Shown: one piece after another, positions 43,775 through 52,767 of the stretch
Layout of the letters: every line of letters starts with the position of its first letter
How positions within the stretch are numbered: the first letter of the stretch is position 1
Assembly: GCA_051656905.1 (NCBI GenBank)
Contig: JBOFJQ010000034.1
Coordinates: 186,001-250,000, forward strand
Reading direction: 5' to 3'
Length of the DNA stretch: 64,000 bases
From: JAGNZR01 sp051656905
GTDB lineage: Bacteria > Fusobacteriota > Fusobacteriia > Fusobacteriales > Fusobacteriaceae
Position numbers and translations under genes: made by a program
The notes under the pieces: generated by a model
Seen by the model: the letters and a program-made list of their open reading frames with translations, nothing else
Told to the model about the DNA's origin: nothing
Databases searched by the model: none

Positions 43775-45268
43775 CTAAATTTCTTTATTTAAGATAGAAT
43801 ATATTTTTTTCATATCTAAATTATCTCTCATTACTTTTTCTAATTTATCAAGCTCTATATCTCTATAGTCTTGGAATGAAAGTTTATTTTCATATTGTTC
43901 CATACCTTTTTGACCACGTATGTAATTTAAAACTTTATCTGTAAACTCTTTATTGTCAAATATTCCGTGTACATATGTAGCGAAAATATTACCTTGTGAA
44001 ACAAAAGTTACATCTTCTTTGCCTAAGTTAGTGTCAGTATATTTTGAAACACCTTGATGAATCTCATATCCTTCAATTTTTAAATCTGAACAAGCTTCAT
44101 ACATTCCATTGAATTTTGGAGTTAATCCATGATATTGAACTGTTTTCTTCTCTTTTTCCATAATAGTTTCAACTGGTAATAATCCTAAAGATTCTATTTC
44201 ACCAAGTTCTGTTTCTATGCAATAAGGATCTTTTATTTTTTCTCCAAGCATCTGTAGTCCACCACAAATACCTACAATAGCAGTTCCTTTCTTAGAAGCC
44301 TCTATTATTTTATCAGTGATACCTTGTTTTTTCATTCTTACGAAGTCTTCAATTGTATTTTTAGACCCTGGTAAAATTATTAAATCTTCCCCTTCTAACT
44401 CATCAGCTGAAGTAACAAATTTTACTCTTACATCTGGGTAGATATTTAAAGGATCAAAATCATTAAAGTTTGAAACTAGATCATTCTTTATAACAGCCAC
44501 TCTAATTGCATTTTCTTTTTCATCAACTTTTCTATACATTCTGCTGTTAAAACCATCTTCATCTTCAATATCTATATTGAAGTGAGGAATAACTCCTAAA
44601 ATAGGAATATTAAGTAGTTCTTCTATTTTTTTAAGTCCAGGTTCTAAAACTTTAATATCCCCTCTAAATTTATTTATAATAATACCTTTTAAGTTTTTTC
44701 TCTCTTCTTCTGACATAAGCATAGCAGTTCCATAAATAGAAGCAAATACTCCACCTTTATCAATATCAGCTACTAAAATTGCTGGGGCATCTACAAGTGC
44801 TGCCATTCCCATATTTACCATATCCATCTCAGTCATGTTAATTTCAACTGGACTTCCTGCTCCTTCTAACACACAAACTTCATATTTATCACGAATGTTT
44901 TTGTTATATATATCTACAACTTCATCTCTTAAAGTTAATTTAAATTTTGTAAACTCTTTCCACGCCATGTTCCCTATTGATTTTCCATTTAGTACAACTT
45001 GACTTTTTGTGTCAGAATTAGGTTTTAATAATATAGGATTCATAAAAGATTGAGGTTCTACTGCACAAGCAATTGCTTGAACTACTTGAGCTCTTCCCAT
45101 CTCTTTTCCATCACGAGTAATAAAAGAATTCAGTGACATATTCTGTGATTTAAATGGGCAAGTCGTTAGACCATCTTTATAAAAAATTCTACATAATCCT
45201 GTTACTGTTATTGATTTCCCAGCACCTGATGATGTTCCTACAACCATTAAGTTTTTATGTTGTTGCAT
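43775..45268 (-). CDS. cbiP: Cobyric acid synthase
   Basis: 497 residues. N-terminal P-loop GTSSGAGKSITVTGL near residue 11, CPFKSQNMSLNSF near 38, and the C-terminal glutamine amidotransferase domain with nucleophile in GICGGLQMLGE near residue 335 and histidine in YVHGIFDN near 445. Amidates four side chains of adenosylcobyrinate diamide. It heads the run and has its own riboswitch, with a second riboswitch between it and cbiM. Confidence 0.95.
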   Translation of the reverse strand: MQQHKNLMVVGTSSGAGKSITVTGLCRIFYKDGLTTCPFKSQNMSLNSFITRDGKEMGRAQVVQAIACAVEPQSFMNPILLKPNSDTKSQVVLNGKSIGNMAWKEFTKFKLTLRDEVVDIYNKNIRDKYEVCVLEGAGSPVEINMTEMDMVNMGMAALVDAPAILVADIDKGGVFASIYGTAMLMSEEERKNLKGIIINKFRGDIKVLEPGLKKIEELLNIPILGVIPHFNIDIEDEDGFNSRMYRKVDEKENAIRVAVIKNDLVSNFNDFDPLNIYPDVRVKFVTSADELEGEDLIILPGSKNTIEDFVRMKKQGITDKIIEASKKGTAIVGICGGLQMLGEKIKDPYCIETELGEIESLGLLPVETIMEKEKKTVQYHGLTPKFNGMYEACSDLKIEGYEIHQGVSKYTDTNLGKEDVTFVSQGNIFATYVHGIFDNKEFTDKVLNYIRGQKGMEQYENKLSFQDYRDIELDKLEKVMRDNLDMKKIYSILNKEI

Positions 45269-45311
45269 GTTTCCTCCTATTCTTGCTCAGTATAATAAAT
45301 ATAGTATAAAT

Positions 45312-45370
45312 AAAAAAACCATCATTTTAAAAACATACTGTTACGTATGTTTTTAACTCAACGATGGTTT
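45312..45370 (-). terminator. Riboswitch-controlled terminator before cbiP
   Basis: On the minus strand AACCATC at the base pairs with GATGGTT and an inner AAAACATAC/GTATGTTTT helix extends it; seven T follow. It lies between the cobalamin riboswitch and the cbiP start, so it is the expression platform for transcriptional control. Confidence 0.85.
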
Positions 45371-45411
45371 AAGTAAACTTAATAAAAAACAAAATATATG
45401 AATTAAGCTTA

Positions 45412-45602
45412 CAGAATCTGTCCTCGCAGAGTTTGTAAATTTAATTTATGGCAGTTCTCCTGACTTAGAATCACTTTACTCCTAACCCTTCCCAATTAAA
45501 AATATCAGTGGTGTACGTTAGTTTCATCCTCATTACAGTGGCGGGACCGTGTAGGATTTTAACCTATTTCCCTTTTAATCAACTTAGTGTTGAACCAAAA
45601 AT
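45412..45602 (-). promoter_or_regulatory. Cobalamin riboswitch (cbiP leader)
   Basis: Minus strand core AAAAGGGAAATAGG, AAAATCCTACACGG, CCCGCCACTG, AGTCAGGAGAACTGCC and CTGCGAGGACAG, nearly identical to the copy before cbiM over the core, but with different peripheral stems. Confidence 0.93.
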
Positions 45603-45671
45603 TATTATATTTAATTATGTTTAATTATATACTTATTTTTAGAAATTTTCTATAGATTTTTTACTATTATT

Positions 45672-45751
45672 TTACTAACTAATTAGTAACTAATTTCTTC
45701 AAATAAATATTCTACAACTCTATATATACTTGAAAAAAGCTATAAAGTCAA
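45672..45751 (-). promoter_or_regulatory. Promoter of the cbiP-headed operon with downstream dyad
   Basis: Minus strand TTGACT (45746-45751), 17 bp, TATATA (45723-45728). About 35 bp downstream TTACTAA (45672-45678) and TTAGTAA (45683-45689) form a 7-bp inverted repeat of unknown role. The leader to cbiP is about 450 nt and contains the riboswitch. Confidence 0.6.
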
Positions 45752-46160
45752 CCAAATTTTTTTTAAACTTGCAAAATAGGATAAAAAACTGTATTATTAA
45801 GACAGCAATTAAACTTAATGTATTTTTAATTGACATTTCTGAAAGAGGTGTTGCTTATGCTTTGAAACAATTGAATAATCATATCTCTTAGGTTAAGGGA
45901 TGTATACAATTAAATGTAGATTATTTAATTTGTACTATATACACAACAAATAATTTAACAAATTTTAATATATAAAATGTGATATATGATAATTAGTAAA
46001 AAATTATCTTTTCTTTAATTTATCTATTTAGATACTGCATTTAATTTTTAATTTTAATGATGCTAAGTGTTGCATAATTCTAAAATAAAATAACTATGAT
46101 AATAGACTTGGGCATTAGTAAAATAATGTTGCTTTTTTATTGTTATATAAGGGGAGAATT
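45752..46160. other. Intergenic region between cbiP promoter and sugar ABC operon
   Basis: AT-rich, no gene supported. Near its plus-strand end a weak terminator-like hairpin (GGCATTA with TAATGTT, 46111-46127, followed by GC and six T) stands just before the binding-protein gene and could attenuate it. TTGCAT near 46072 and TATGAT near 46096 are a possible promoter with a long spacer. Confidence 0.4.
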
Positions 46161-47402
46161 ATGAAAAAATTAATACTAGTTAGTTCGGTTTTATTTCTAT
46201 TTACTTCAAACTTTGCACTGGCTGCAACTGAAAAAAATGCTAAAAAAGAGATTAGTTTTATGATTCCTGAATGGGGAGTTCCAACTCAAAAAATGTTAGA
46301 TGAATTCTATAAAGAGACTGGAATTAAAGTTAATGTTGAGACTGTTGCATGGGATGATTTAAGAGAAAAAGTTTCTATTGCTGCAGTAGGAAAAAAAGCA
46401 GCAGCGGATGTTATGGAAGTTGATTTCTCTTCTATAGGAGAATATGAAAGAGCTGGATGGGTTGAACCTATTAAAATGGATAAGGCTGATATAGCTGATA
46501 TTCCAAGTATTGCGTCATTTATTATAAATGGAAAAGTTTTAGGAGTTCCTTACGCAAATGATTTCCGTATTGGATATTATAATAAAAATATCTATTCTAA
46601 AGCTGGATTAAAAGAACCTACAACTTGGGATGAAGTTGAGAAACAAATGTTAACTATAAAAGAAAAAGGACTTTTAAAATATCCTTATACTCTTCCTTTA
46701 AATGCAACAGAAGGAACAACAACTGCATTTATTTGGTTAACATATTTAAGAGATGGAAAAGTATTTAATAGTGATAATACTTTAAATAAAGAAAACTCTT
46801 TAGCTACTCTTGAATTTATAAATAGAGTTGTTAAAAATAAATTAATTAATCCTGCAAATTTAACATCTAAAGACATTGATACATACAGACAACTTGTTTC
46901 TGGACAAGCTGCTTTCATGGTAGGTCCTACTTCTTTCGTTGAAAGATCAGATAATGCTGAACAATCTAAAGTTATTGGAGACATTGCTGTTATCGTTCCA
47001 CCAGGAAAAGATTCTAAAGCTAAACAAACTATGGCTTTAACTGAAGCAATTGGAATATCGTCTTTATCTAAAAATAAAGAAGAAGCTCAGAAATTTGTTC
47101 AGTGGTATACTTCTAAAAAAATGCAATTTGACTTATACAAAGATATGAGTGTTATGCCAACTAGAACTGTAGTATTAAATAGCCTTATTGATTCAGGGGA
47201 TATTAGAAATGCTGAAAAAATGAAAGAAACTTCTTTATTAATAAAAGATCCATTCCCACAAGGAGTTCCTAGTTATTATGCTGAAATGAGTAAAGTTTTC
47301 TGTAATGCTATTAATAAAATGGCAAGTGGAAATGCTACTACTTTAGAAACATTTAATGAAATGGATTCTAAACTAAAAGAGATTATTAAAAACAATAAAT
47401 AG
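46161..47402 (+). CDS. Carbohydrate ABC transporter, substrate-binding protein (MalE/UgpB type)
   Basis: 413 residues from ATG 46161, chosen for the GGGGAG site and the signal peptide that starts there; a start 21 bases upstream is rejected. Signal peptide MKKLILVSSVLFLFTSNFAL with cleavage near ALA-A and no lipobox cysteine. The remainder is the class I sugar-binding fold: YNKNIYSKAGLKEPTTWDE near 150, FMVGPTSF near 260 and MALTEAIGIS near 300. Ligand unknown; most likely an oligosaccharide or glycerol-phosphate-like solute. Confidence 0.9.
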   Translation: MKKLILVSSVLFLFTSNFALAATEKNAKKEISFMIPEWGVPTQKMLDEFYKETGIKVNVETVAWDDLREKVSIAAVGKKAAADVMEVDFSSIGEYERAGWVEPIKMDKADIADIPSIASFIINGKVLGVPYANDFRIGYYNKNIYSKAGLKEPTTWDEVEKQMLTIKEKGLLKYPYTLPLNATEGTTTAFIWLTYLRDGKVFNSDNTLNKENSLATLEFINRVVKNKLINPANLTSKDIDTYRQLVSGQAAFMVGPTSFVERSDNAEQSKVIGDIAVIVPPGKDSKAKQTMALTEAIGISSLSKNKEEAQKFVQWYTSKKMQFDLYKDMSVMPTRTVVLNSLIDSGDIRNAEKMKETSLLIKDPFPQGVPSYYAEMSKVFCNAINKMASGNATTLETFNEMDSKLKEIIKNNK

Positions 47403-47421
47403 TTAAAGAGAGGATAGTCAG

Positions 47422-48303
47422 ATGAAAAAACAAAATAAATTAGCTTACATCCTGATTTTTCCTAGTTTGGCATTACTAGTTACTACTGTATATTATCCTA
47501 TATTTTTAACATTTATTTATAGTTTACAGTATTATAAACTTACTGATTTATCATCAAAAAAATTCATTGGACTTAAAAACTATTTTAAAGTTTTAGGAAG
47601 TTCTGATTTTCATTCTGCTCTGTTTAATACCATGCTAGTTGTAAGTATTGTGGTAATTCTAGGTATAGTATTCAGTTTTATGGTGGCTCTAATTTTAAAT
47701 AAAAAAAGTAGAGCCACTACTTTTTTAACTGCTATCGCTATATTGCCTTGGGCTTTACCTCCAGTTGTAAACGGACTTATGTGGAAGTTTATTTTCTATC
47801 CTGGCTTAGGTCTTTTTAACAAAATACTTTATACTTTCAATATGGTAGATGAGCCTATTCAATGGCTTAATAATAGATATGGAACTTTGATTATATTAGG
47901 AATTATAATTTCATGGAGATCAATACCTTTTTGTTCGATGGTATTATTGGCAAATATGCAGGCTATTTCAGAAGATATTTACGAAGCGGCACATATAGAT
48001 GGGGTTAGTAAGTTTAATAAATTTAGATATATTACTGTTCCACTTCTTATTCCTTCTATTATAGTTGTGATAATTAATCAAATTTTAAGTGCTATTACAG
48101 CTTTTGATGAATTAGTTTCTCTAGTAGGTCATAGAGTTTCAAGTGAAACATTAACAATTTATAACTATAGCCAAACCTTTTCTTTTTTCAATATAGGTTA
48201 TGGTAGCTCTATTACATATATAATAATGCTTACATCTGGAATATTAGGACTTCTATATTTGAGGCTATTAAGAGAAAAGGAAGTGAAATATGAAAAAAAT
48301 TAA
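47422..48303 (+). CDS. Carbohydrate ABC transporter permease (MalF type)
   Basis: 293 residues with six membrane spans. The EAA loop is EAAHIDGVSKFNKFRYITVPLL-like: EDIYEAAHIDGVSKFNKF near residue 190, followed by ITVPLLIP. Pairs with the downstream permease, which it overlaps by 14 bases. Confidence 0.92.
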   Translation: MKKQNKLAYILIFPSLALLVTTVYYPIFLTFIYSLQYYKLTDLSSKKFIGLKNYFKVLGSSDFHSALFNTMLVVSIVVILGIVFSFMVALILNKKSRATTFLTAIAILPWALPPVVNGLMWKFIFYPGLGLFNKILYTFNMVDEPIQWLNNRYGTLIILGIIISWRSIPFCSMVLLANMQAISEDIYEAAHIDGVSKFNKFRYITVPLLIPSIIVVIINQILSAITAFDELVSLVGHRVSSETLTIYNYSQTFSFFNIGYGSSITYIIMLTSGILGLLYLRLLREKEVKYEKN

Positions 48304-49132
48304 ATTTGATTTCCTTTATACTATTTCAGTTTTTCTTTTTTTAGTTTTTACATTAGTTCCTATCTTATGGTGTTTCATTATAAGTATTAGTCCAGAATCC
48401 ACTCTTTTCAGTGATGAGGTTACTTATTTACCATCAGTAATTTCCCTTGAAAATTATAAAAAACTTTTAAATCCTAATTTGAGAGAAGGGGCTAGTTTTT
48501 TTAACGCTATTAGCAACTCTATAAAAACAGCATCAATAACTATATTCTTAGGAATACCAATATCTATTTTTTCAGGCTATGCTTTTTCCCGTTTAAAATT
48601 TAGAGGAAAAGAGTTATTTGAGAAATTAGTTTTAGTGACTATAATTGTACCTTTATTTACTACAATTATACCTTTATACACTATATTTTCAGATTATGAA
48701 ATTTTAGATAATACATTTTGGTTATCACTAATATATGTTTCATCTTTTTTACCTGTGATTACTTGGATAACTTCAAATTATTTTAATACTTTTCCTGAAG
48801 AGATAGAGGAGATGGCTTTAATTGAAGGCTGCGGAAATATAGAGGTTTTCTTCTATATAATACTTCCAAATACCTATCCAATTATTTTGACTAGTATACT
48901 TATGATATTTTTAATGTCTTGGAACCAATATCAAATACCTTTAATTCTTGCTTCTTCCAGAGAAACTAAGCCTTTAAGTATTTTAATAGCTGAATTCTCT
49001 TCAAAGGATATGATTCAATATGGACAAATGGCAGCAGCAGGAATACTAGCTTTACTGCCCCCAAGTATTTTAGCAATTATATTTAGGAAATACTTAGTTG
49101 GGGGATTAACTAAAGGAGCTACAAAGGGTTAA
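48290..49132 (+). CDS. Carbohydrate ABC transporter permease (MalG type)
   Basis: 280 residues, six membrane spans. EAA loop PEEIEEMALIEGCGNIEVFF near residue 165-185 followed by ILPNTYPI. Family feature IPLFTTIIPLYTIFSDYEILDN-like region near 120. No ATPase follows, so the pair must use a MalK/MsmK-type ATPase coded elsewhere. Confidence 0.92.
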   Translation: MKKIKFDFLYTISVFLFLVFTLVPILWCFIISISPESTLFSDEVTYLPSVISLENYKKLLNPNLREGASFFNAISNSIKTASITIFLGIPISIFSGYAFSRLKFRGKELFEKLVLVTIIVPLFTTIIPLYTIFSDYEILDNTFWLSLIYVSSFLPVITWITSNYFNTFPEEIEEMALIEGCGNIEVFFYIILPNTYPIILTSILMIFLMSWNQYQIPLILASSRETKPLSILIAEFSSKDMIQYGQMAAAGILALLPPSILAIIFRKYLVGGLTKGATKG

Positions 49133-49155
49133 TAAATCAATTATAAAGATATATA

Positions 49156-49224
49156 AAAAAGAAGTCATTTACTATAAAAAAGTGAATTGGCTTCTTTTTA
49201 TTTAGGGAACTTTTGTTCCCTAAA
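49156..49224 (+). terminator. Terminator region after the sugar ABC operon
   Basis: AAAAAGAAG (49156-49164) pairs with CTTCTTTTT (49191-49199) with an imperfect inner helix; directly after it TTTAGGGAAC and GTTCCCTAAA make a second perfect 10-bp hairpin at 49201-49224. Confidence 0.75.
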
Positions 49225-49331
49225 ATTTCATAATTTATATATATAATATTATAGGACTTTTAATTATATGATAAATTATTTATTATATTTAGATAATTAT
49301 TCCTCGAAATACAATAAATTTCAAAACAAAT

Positions 49332-49373
49332 AAAAAAGGGTGATCTTTATATTTAACAAAAGTCACCTTTTTC
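49332..49373 (-). terminator. Terminator after the ECF operon
   Basis: Minus strand AAAAAGGTGA pairs with TCACCCTTTTTT with an inner AAAG/CTTT helix, giving a U-rich tail about 40 bases after the ecfT stop. Confidence 0.75.
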
Positions 49374-49410
49374 TCTTATTTCAAAATATTATTTAAAAAT
49401 GTATCTTTAT

Positions 49411-50241
49411 TTAACTAAATGGATACCAGAATCCAATTTTATAATAATTCTTTACAAAAATTGATAATCCTAACAATAGAATTGTACCTATAAAAAACAT
49501 TAGATCTAACATACTATATTTTTGTGAATTGTACCATGTTCTTTTGCTTTTACTTCCAAAGCCTCTTAAGTCCATAGCAATTGAAATTACCTCTATTCTA
49601 TTTAAAGAACTCAATATTAAAGGTAATAGAATTGTATTGTAGTTCTTAAGACGAATAAATATGTTTGCATCTTCCTTTCTAAAGGCTACTCCTCTAGCTT
49701 CTTGAGCATTCATTATATTCTTAAATTCATCTTTTACATCTGGAATATATCTAAGAGCTATATTAATTGCATAAGCTACTCTATAAGATACTCCTATTTT
49801 ATTAAGACTACTTGCAAATTTACTAGGGTGAGTTGCTAGAACAAACATCATCATTACTGGGAATACTGCTAAGTATTTCATTGATAAAGTTAAAGCAAAC
49901 CATATTGTTTCTAGAGTTAATACATATGTTCCTATCTTCAATATTTCCGTTGAACTTCCTGCTAAAGTTGTCCCATAGCTAGGTGTAACAATAATCAAAA
50001 ATAGAGAATTAAAAATTGTAAAAATAATTATAAAAATCAGCAATGGTTTATACTCACTAAATGGTATTTTAGCTGACTTTAATAAAGTGAATCCTCCAAT
50101 AAGAAAGATTATAAACACTCTAATATCACTAAAAAGAAATACTGATGCAATCCAAATTAACAACATTAAAAATTTTACACTGCCATCTAATCTGTGAATT
50201 GGAGAGTCTTCATCTATATATAAAGCTCTTACTTTAGACAT
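49411..50241 (-). CDS. ECF transporter transmembrane coupling protein (EcfT)
   Basis: 276 residues from ATG 50241, chosen because AGGAGGAG precedes it; a longer start eight codons upstream lies inside the ATPase gene. Hydrophobic with about five spans; the two coupling motifs typical of EcfT are visible as AQEARGVAF near residue 165 and AMDLRGFGSK near 220 (A-x-x-x-R-G). Forms the module with the double ATPase and the S component. Confidence 0.9.
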   Translation of the reverse strand: MSKVRALYIDEDSPIHRLDGSVKFLMLLIWIASVFLFSDIRVFIIFLIGGFTLLKSAKIPFSEYKPLLIFIIIFTIFNSLFLIIVTPSYGTTLAGSSTEILKIGTYVLTLETIWFALTLSMKYLAVFPVMMMFVLATHPSKFASSLNKIGVSYRVAYAINIALRYIPDVKDEFKNIMNAQEARGVAFRKEDANIFIRLKNYNTILLPLILSSLNRIEVISIAMDLRGFGSKSKRTWYNSQKYSMLDLMFFIGTILLLGLSIFVKNYYKIGFWYPFS

Positions 50242-51928
50242 TTTTCTCCTCCTCTTTATGTTCATAGTTTATAAATGAATTCATTAAAAGTGTTGGATCA
50301 ATTCCCATAATTTTCCCCATTTCTGATAGTGAAGTCTCTTTTAAGTTTGATTTTTCCATAATATCACTATTCTCTAAAATATTTGCTGGAGCATCTATCG
50401 CTATAACCTCTCCATTGCAAAGAACTATTGCTCTATCTGCATACTCAAGAGCTAAGTGCATATCATGAGTGATTAATATTATAGATACTCCTTTGTCTGC
50501 TAACTTTTTAATAAACTTCATAAACTCTTTATAATGCTTATAATCTTGTGCAGCTGTTGGCTCATCTAATATTAATATTTCAGGGTCTAGGGCTAATATA
50601 GAAGCGATTGTAAGTCTTTTTTTCTGTCCATAGCTAAGGGCTGTTACAGGCCAGTTTCTCATGCTTTTTAGATCACATATTTCTAGTGTCTTTTCTGCTA
50701 TGGCTCTAGAATCTTTTATTCCTCTAATTTTCAATCCAAATTCTACTTCTTGTAATAAAGTTTCTTGAGTAATCATATGATTAGGATTTTGCATAACAAA
50801 TCCTATTCTTTCCCCTCTCTTTTTTATACTAAGACTATTAATAGATTTATCTAAAAGAGTTATATCTCCTGAAGTTGCCTTTTCTATTCCAACTATAACT
50901 TTGCATAAAGTTGATTTTCCTGCACCATTATTTCCTAATAATCCAAGTATTTCTCCTTTTTTTAGATTAAAATTTACTTTATTTAAAATTTTGTTCTCAT
51001 CATCATAAGAAAACTCTAAATCTATGACATTTAAAATTTCTTCACTTGAAGATGCCTTTTTTACATGAATAGATTCAATCCATTTCTTTACACTTTCTAT
51101 ATTTTTATCAGTTGCAATTTTAGCTAAAGGATAAATACTTCCAGTTTCTAAATCTACCCCTGAATACTTTAATGCTTCTACATAAAGAGGCACTCTTAAA
51201 CCATATTTACTAAATAAATCTTTTCTAAATAACTCTTTAGGACTATCATTTGCAACAATCTCACCATCGTTTACGATTACAACCCTGTCAAATTCTTGCT
51301 CCAATACATCCTCTATTCTATGTTCTATTATAATTATTGTTTTTTGGTACTCTCTGTGAATTTCATTAATTAATCTCATAGCATCTCTACCACTTTTAGG
51401 ATCTAAATTTGCCAGTGGTTCATCAAATAAAAGAATGTCAGCACTGCTTCTTAAAATACTTGCAAGAGATACAGATTGCTTTTGTCCTCCTGATAACTCT
51501 TGAGGACTATAATCTTTAAATTTTGATATTTTAACCATTTCTAAAGCTTGATCTGTATTTTTTTTCATTTCATTAATTTCAATGGCTTTATTCTCATCAG
51601 AAAATGAAACGTCTTCCCCCACAGTTAAACCTATAAATTGATTATCTTGGTCTTGTAAAATTGTTCCTACATTTTTACTGTTTTCAAATATACTTTTTTT
51701 ATATGGTTCATCACCATTAATTGTCAATTTACCACTTATTATCCCTGGTTTTGAAAAAGGAATAATTCCATTAAAACATGCTCCTAAAGTAGATTTTCCA
51801 CTACCACTTGGCCCTGCAATTAAAACTTTTTCTCCTCTTTTTATATCTAAATTTATATTTTTTAATACAGCTTCTGACTGATTTAAATACTTAAAAGTAA
51901 AGTTTTCTATTTTTATAATACTAGACAT
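50234..51928 (-). CDS. ECF transporter double ATPase (EcfA-EcfA' fusion)
   Basis: 564 residues, two complete ABC domains. N-terminal: Walker A AGPSGSGKSTLG near 38, signature LSGGQKQSVSLAS near 140, Walker B ILLFDEPLANLDP. C-terminal: LGNNGAGKSTLCK near 335, LSYGQKKRLTIAS near 440 and ILILDEPTAAQDY. All catalytic residues look intact. The single-chain YkoD-like form is usual for thiamin-precursor and UPF0397 modules. Confidence 0.92.
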   Translation of the reverse strand: MSSIIKIENFTFKYLNQSEAVLKNINLDIKRGEKVLIAGPSGSGKSTLGACFNGIIPFSKPGIISGKLTINGDEPYKKSIFENSKNVGTILQDQDNQFIGLTVGEDVSFSDENKAIEINEMKKNTDQALEMVKISKFKDYSPQELSGGQKQSVSLASILRSSADILLFDEPLANLDPKSGRDAMRLINEIHREYQKTIIIIEHRIEDVLEQEFDRVVIVNDGEIVANDSPKELFRKDLFSKYGLRVPLYVEALKYSGVDLETGSIYPLAKIATDKNIESVKKWIESIHVKKASSSEEILNVIDLEFSYDDENKILNKVNFNLKKGEILGLLGNNGAGKSTLCKVIVGIEKATSGDITLLDKSINSLSIKKRGERIGFVMQNPNHMITQETLLQEVEFGLKIRGIKDSRAIAEKTLEICDLKSMRNWPVTALSYGQKKRLTIASILALDPEILILDEPTAAQDYKHYKEFMKFIKKLADKGVSIILITHDMHLALEYADRAIVLCNGEVIAIDAPANILENSDIMEKSNLKETSLSEMGKIMGIDPTLLMNSFINYEHKEEEKNV

Positions 51929-51938
51929 TGTTATTTTA

Positions 51939-52520
51939 TTAATCCTCCTTTCTTAGATTAAAGTGCTTTCTTTTTCTCGAGGCTATCCCTAAAACAACAG
52001 GAATTCCTAACATTGCAGTCACTGCAAAATTAGAAAAAGATGCTAAAACAATTTGAATCCATACTTTTTCTGCTGGTTCTCCATAAATATAAACATCTCC
52101 TAAATATGCTACAACACCTGATGCAACCATCCCTAATATTGCATAAATATACATTTTAAAAATATGTTTTTTTCCGACTAATCCTTTTTCAATAGAAAAA
52201 TCCTTATCACAATTTATAAATCCTGCAAATAATCCGATTACAGCTGAAAGAAAAACCCAGCTAAACCACATACTTCCCCACATAATCATATCATTAAGGG
52301 CGTGCCCAATAAATCCTACAAAAAATCCCACAACTGGTCCAAAAATTGCTCCAAATATAGTAAGAAGTGCTACTGCAATCCTAAGAGATGTATTTGGACC
52401 TATAGGGATAGCTACTCCTGAAAGAACCGTATATAATGCTGCTCCGATTCCAATTGCAACTACTTTTCTAGTAGAAAAAACTCCCTCTTGCCTCAAACCG
52501 TAAATTACCTCTTTATTCAT
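51939..52520 (-). CDS. ECF transporter substrate-specific component, UPF0397 family
   Basis: 193 residues, about five membrane spans. VVAIGIGAALYTVLSG near 22, IFGPVVGFFVGFIGHALNDM near 60-80 and WFSWVFLSAVIGLFAG near 85 are the UPF0397 hallmarks. The vitamin or other solute bound by this family is not established to my knowledge. First gene of the ECF operon; ribosome site AGGAGGT. The leader up to 52700 shows no riboswitch I recognise. Confidence 0.88.
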   Translation of the reverse strand: MNKEVIYGLRQEGVFSTRKVVAIGIGAALYTVLSGVAIPIGPNTSLRIAVALLTIFGAIFGPVVGFFVGFIGHALNDMIMWGSMWFSWVFLSAVIGLFAGFINCDKDFSIEKGLVGKKHIFKMYIYAILGMVASGVVAYLGDVYIYGEPAEKVWIQIVLASFSNFAVTAMLGIPVVLGIASRKRKHFNLRKED

Positions 52521-52700
52521 AAGCTACCTCCTAGTTTTATTATTTATAAATTTCTTCTCAAAGTTTTATTATATCTTATTCTTTCCATTTTTGCTACTTT
52601 AAATCCTAATTTTGCTTAATAAAACCCCAATTTAATAAAATTTTTTAAAATACTACTAAAGATATATTTGTCCCATTAAATGAGATTTTCTTTATATTAA

Positions 52701-52766
52701 AAAAGCTCCCTATATAGTAATTTAGATGAACGATTAAATCTATTTACTATATAAAGAGCGTATTTT
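52701..52766 (-). terminator. Terminator after the CatB-like gene
   Basis: A long hairpin: minus strand TATATAGTAA and TTACTATATA arms with CTC/GAG base, followed by six T. It separates the acetyltransferase gene from the ECF operon. Confidence 0.8.
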
Positions 52767-52767
52767 T

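Noticed and set aside
45790..45895. Short open frame ending IDISERGVAYALKQLNNHIS that loosely recalls an IS66-type transposase segment
   Set aside because: Only about 15 residues resemble the family and no flanking transposase sequence or terminal repeat was found; chance similarity is likely.
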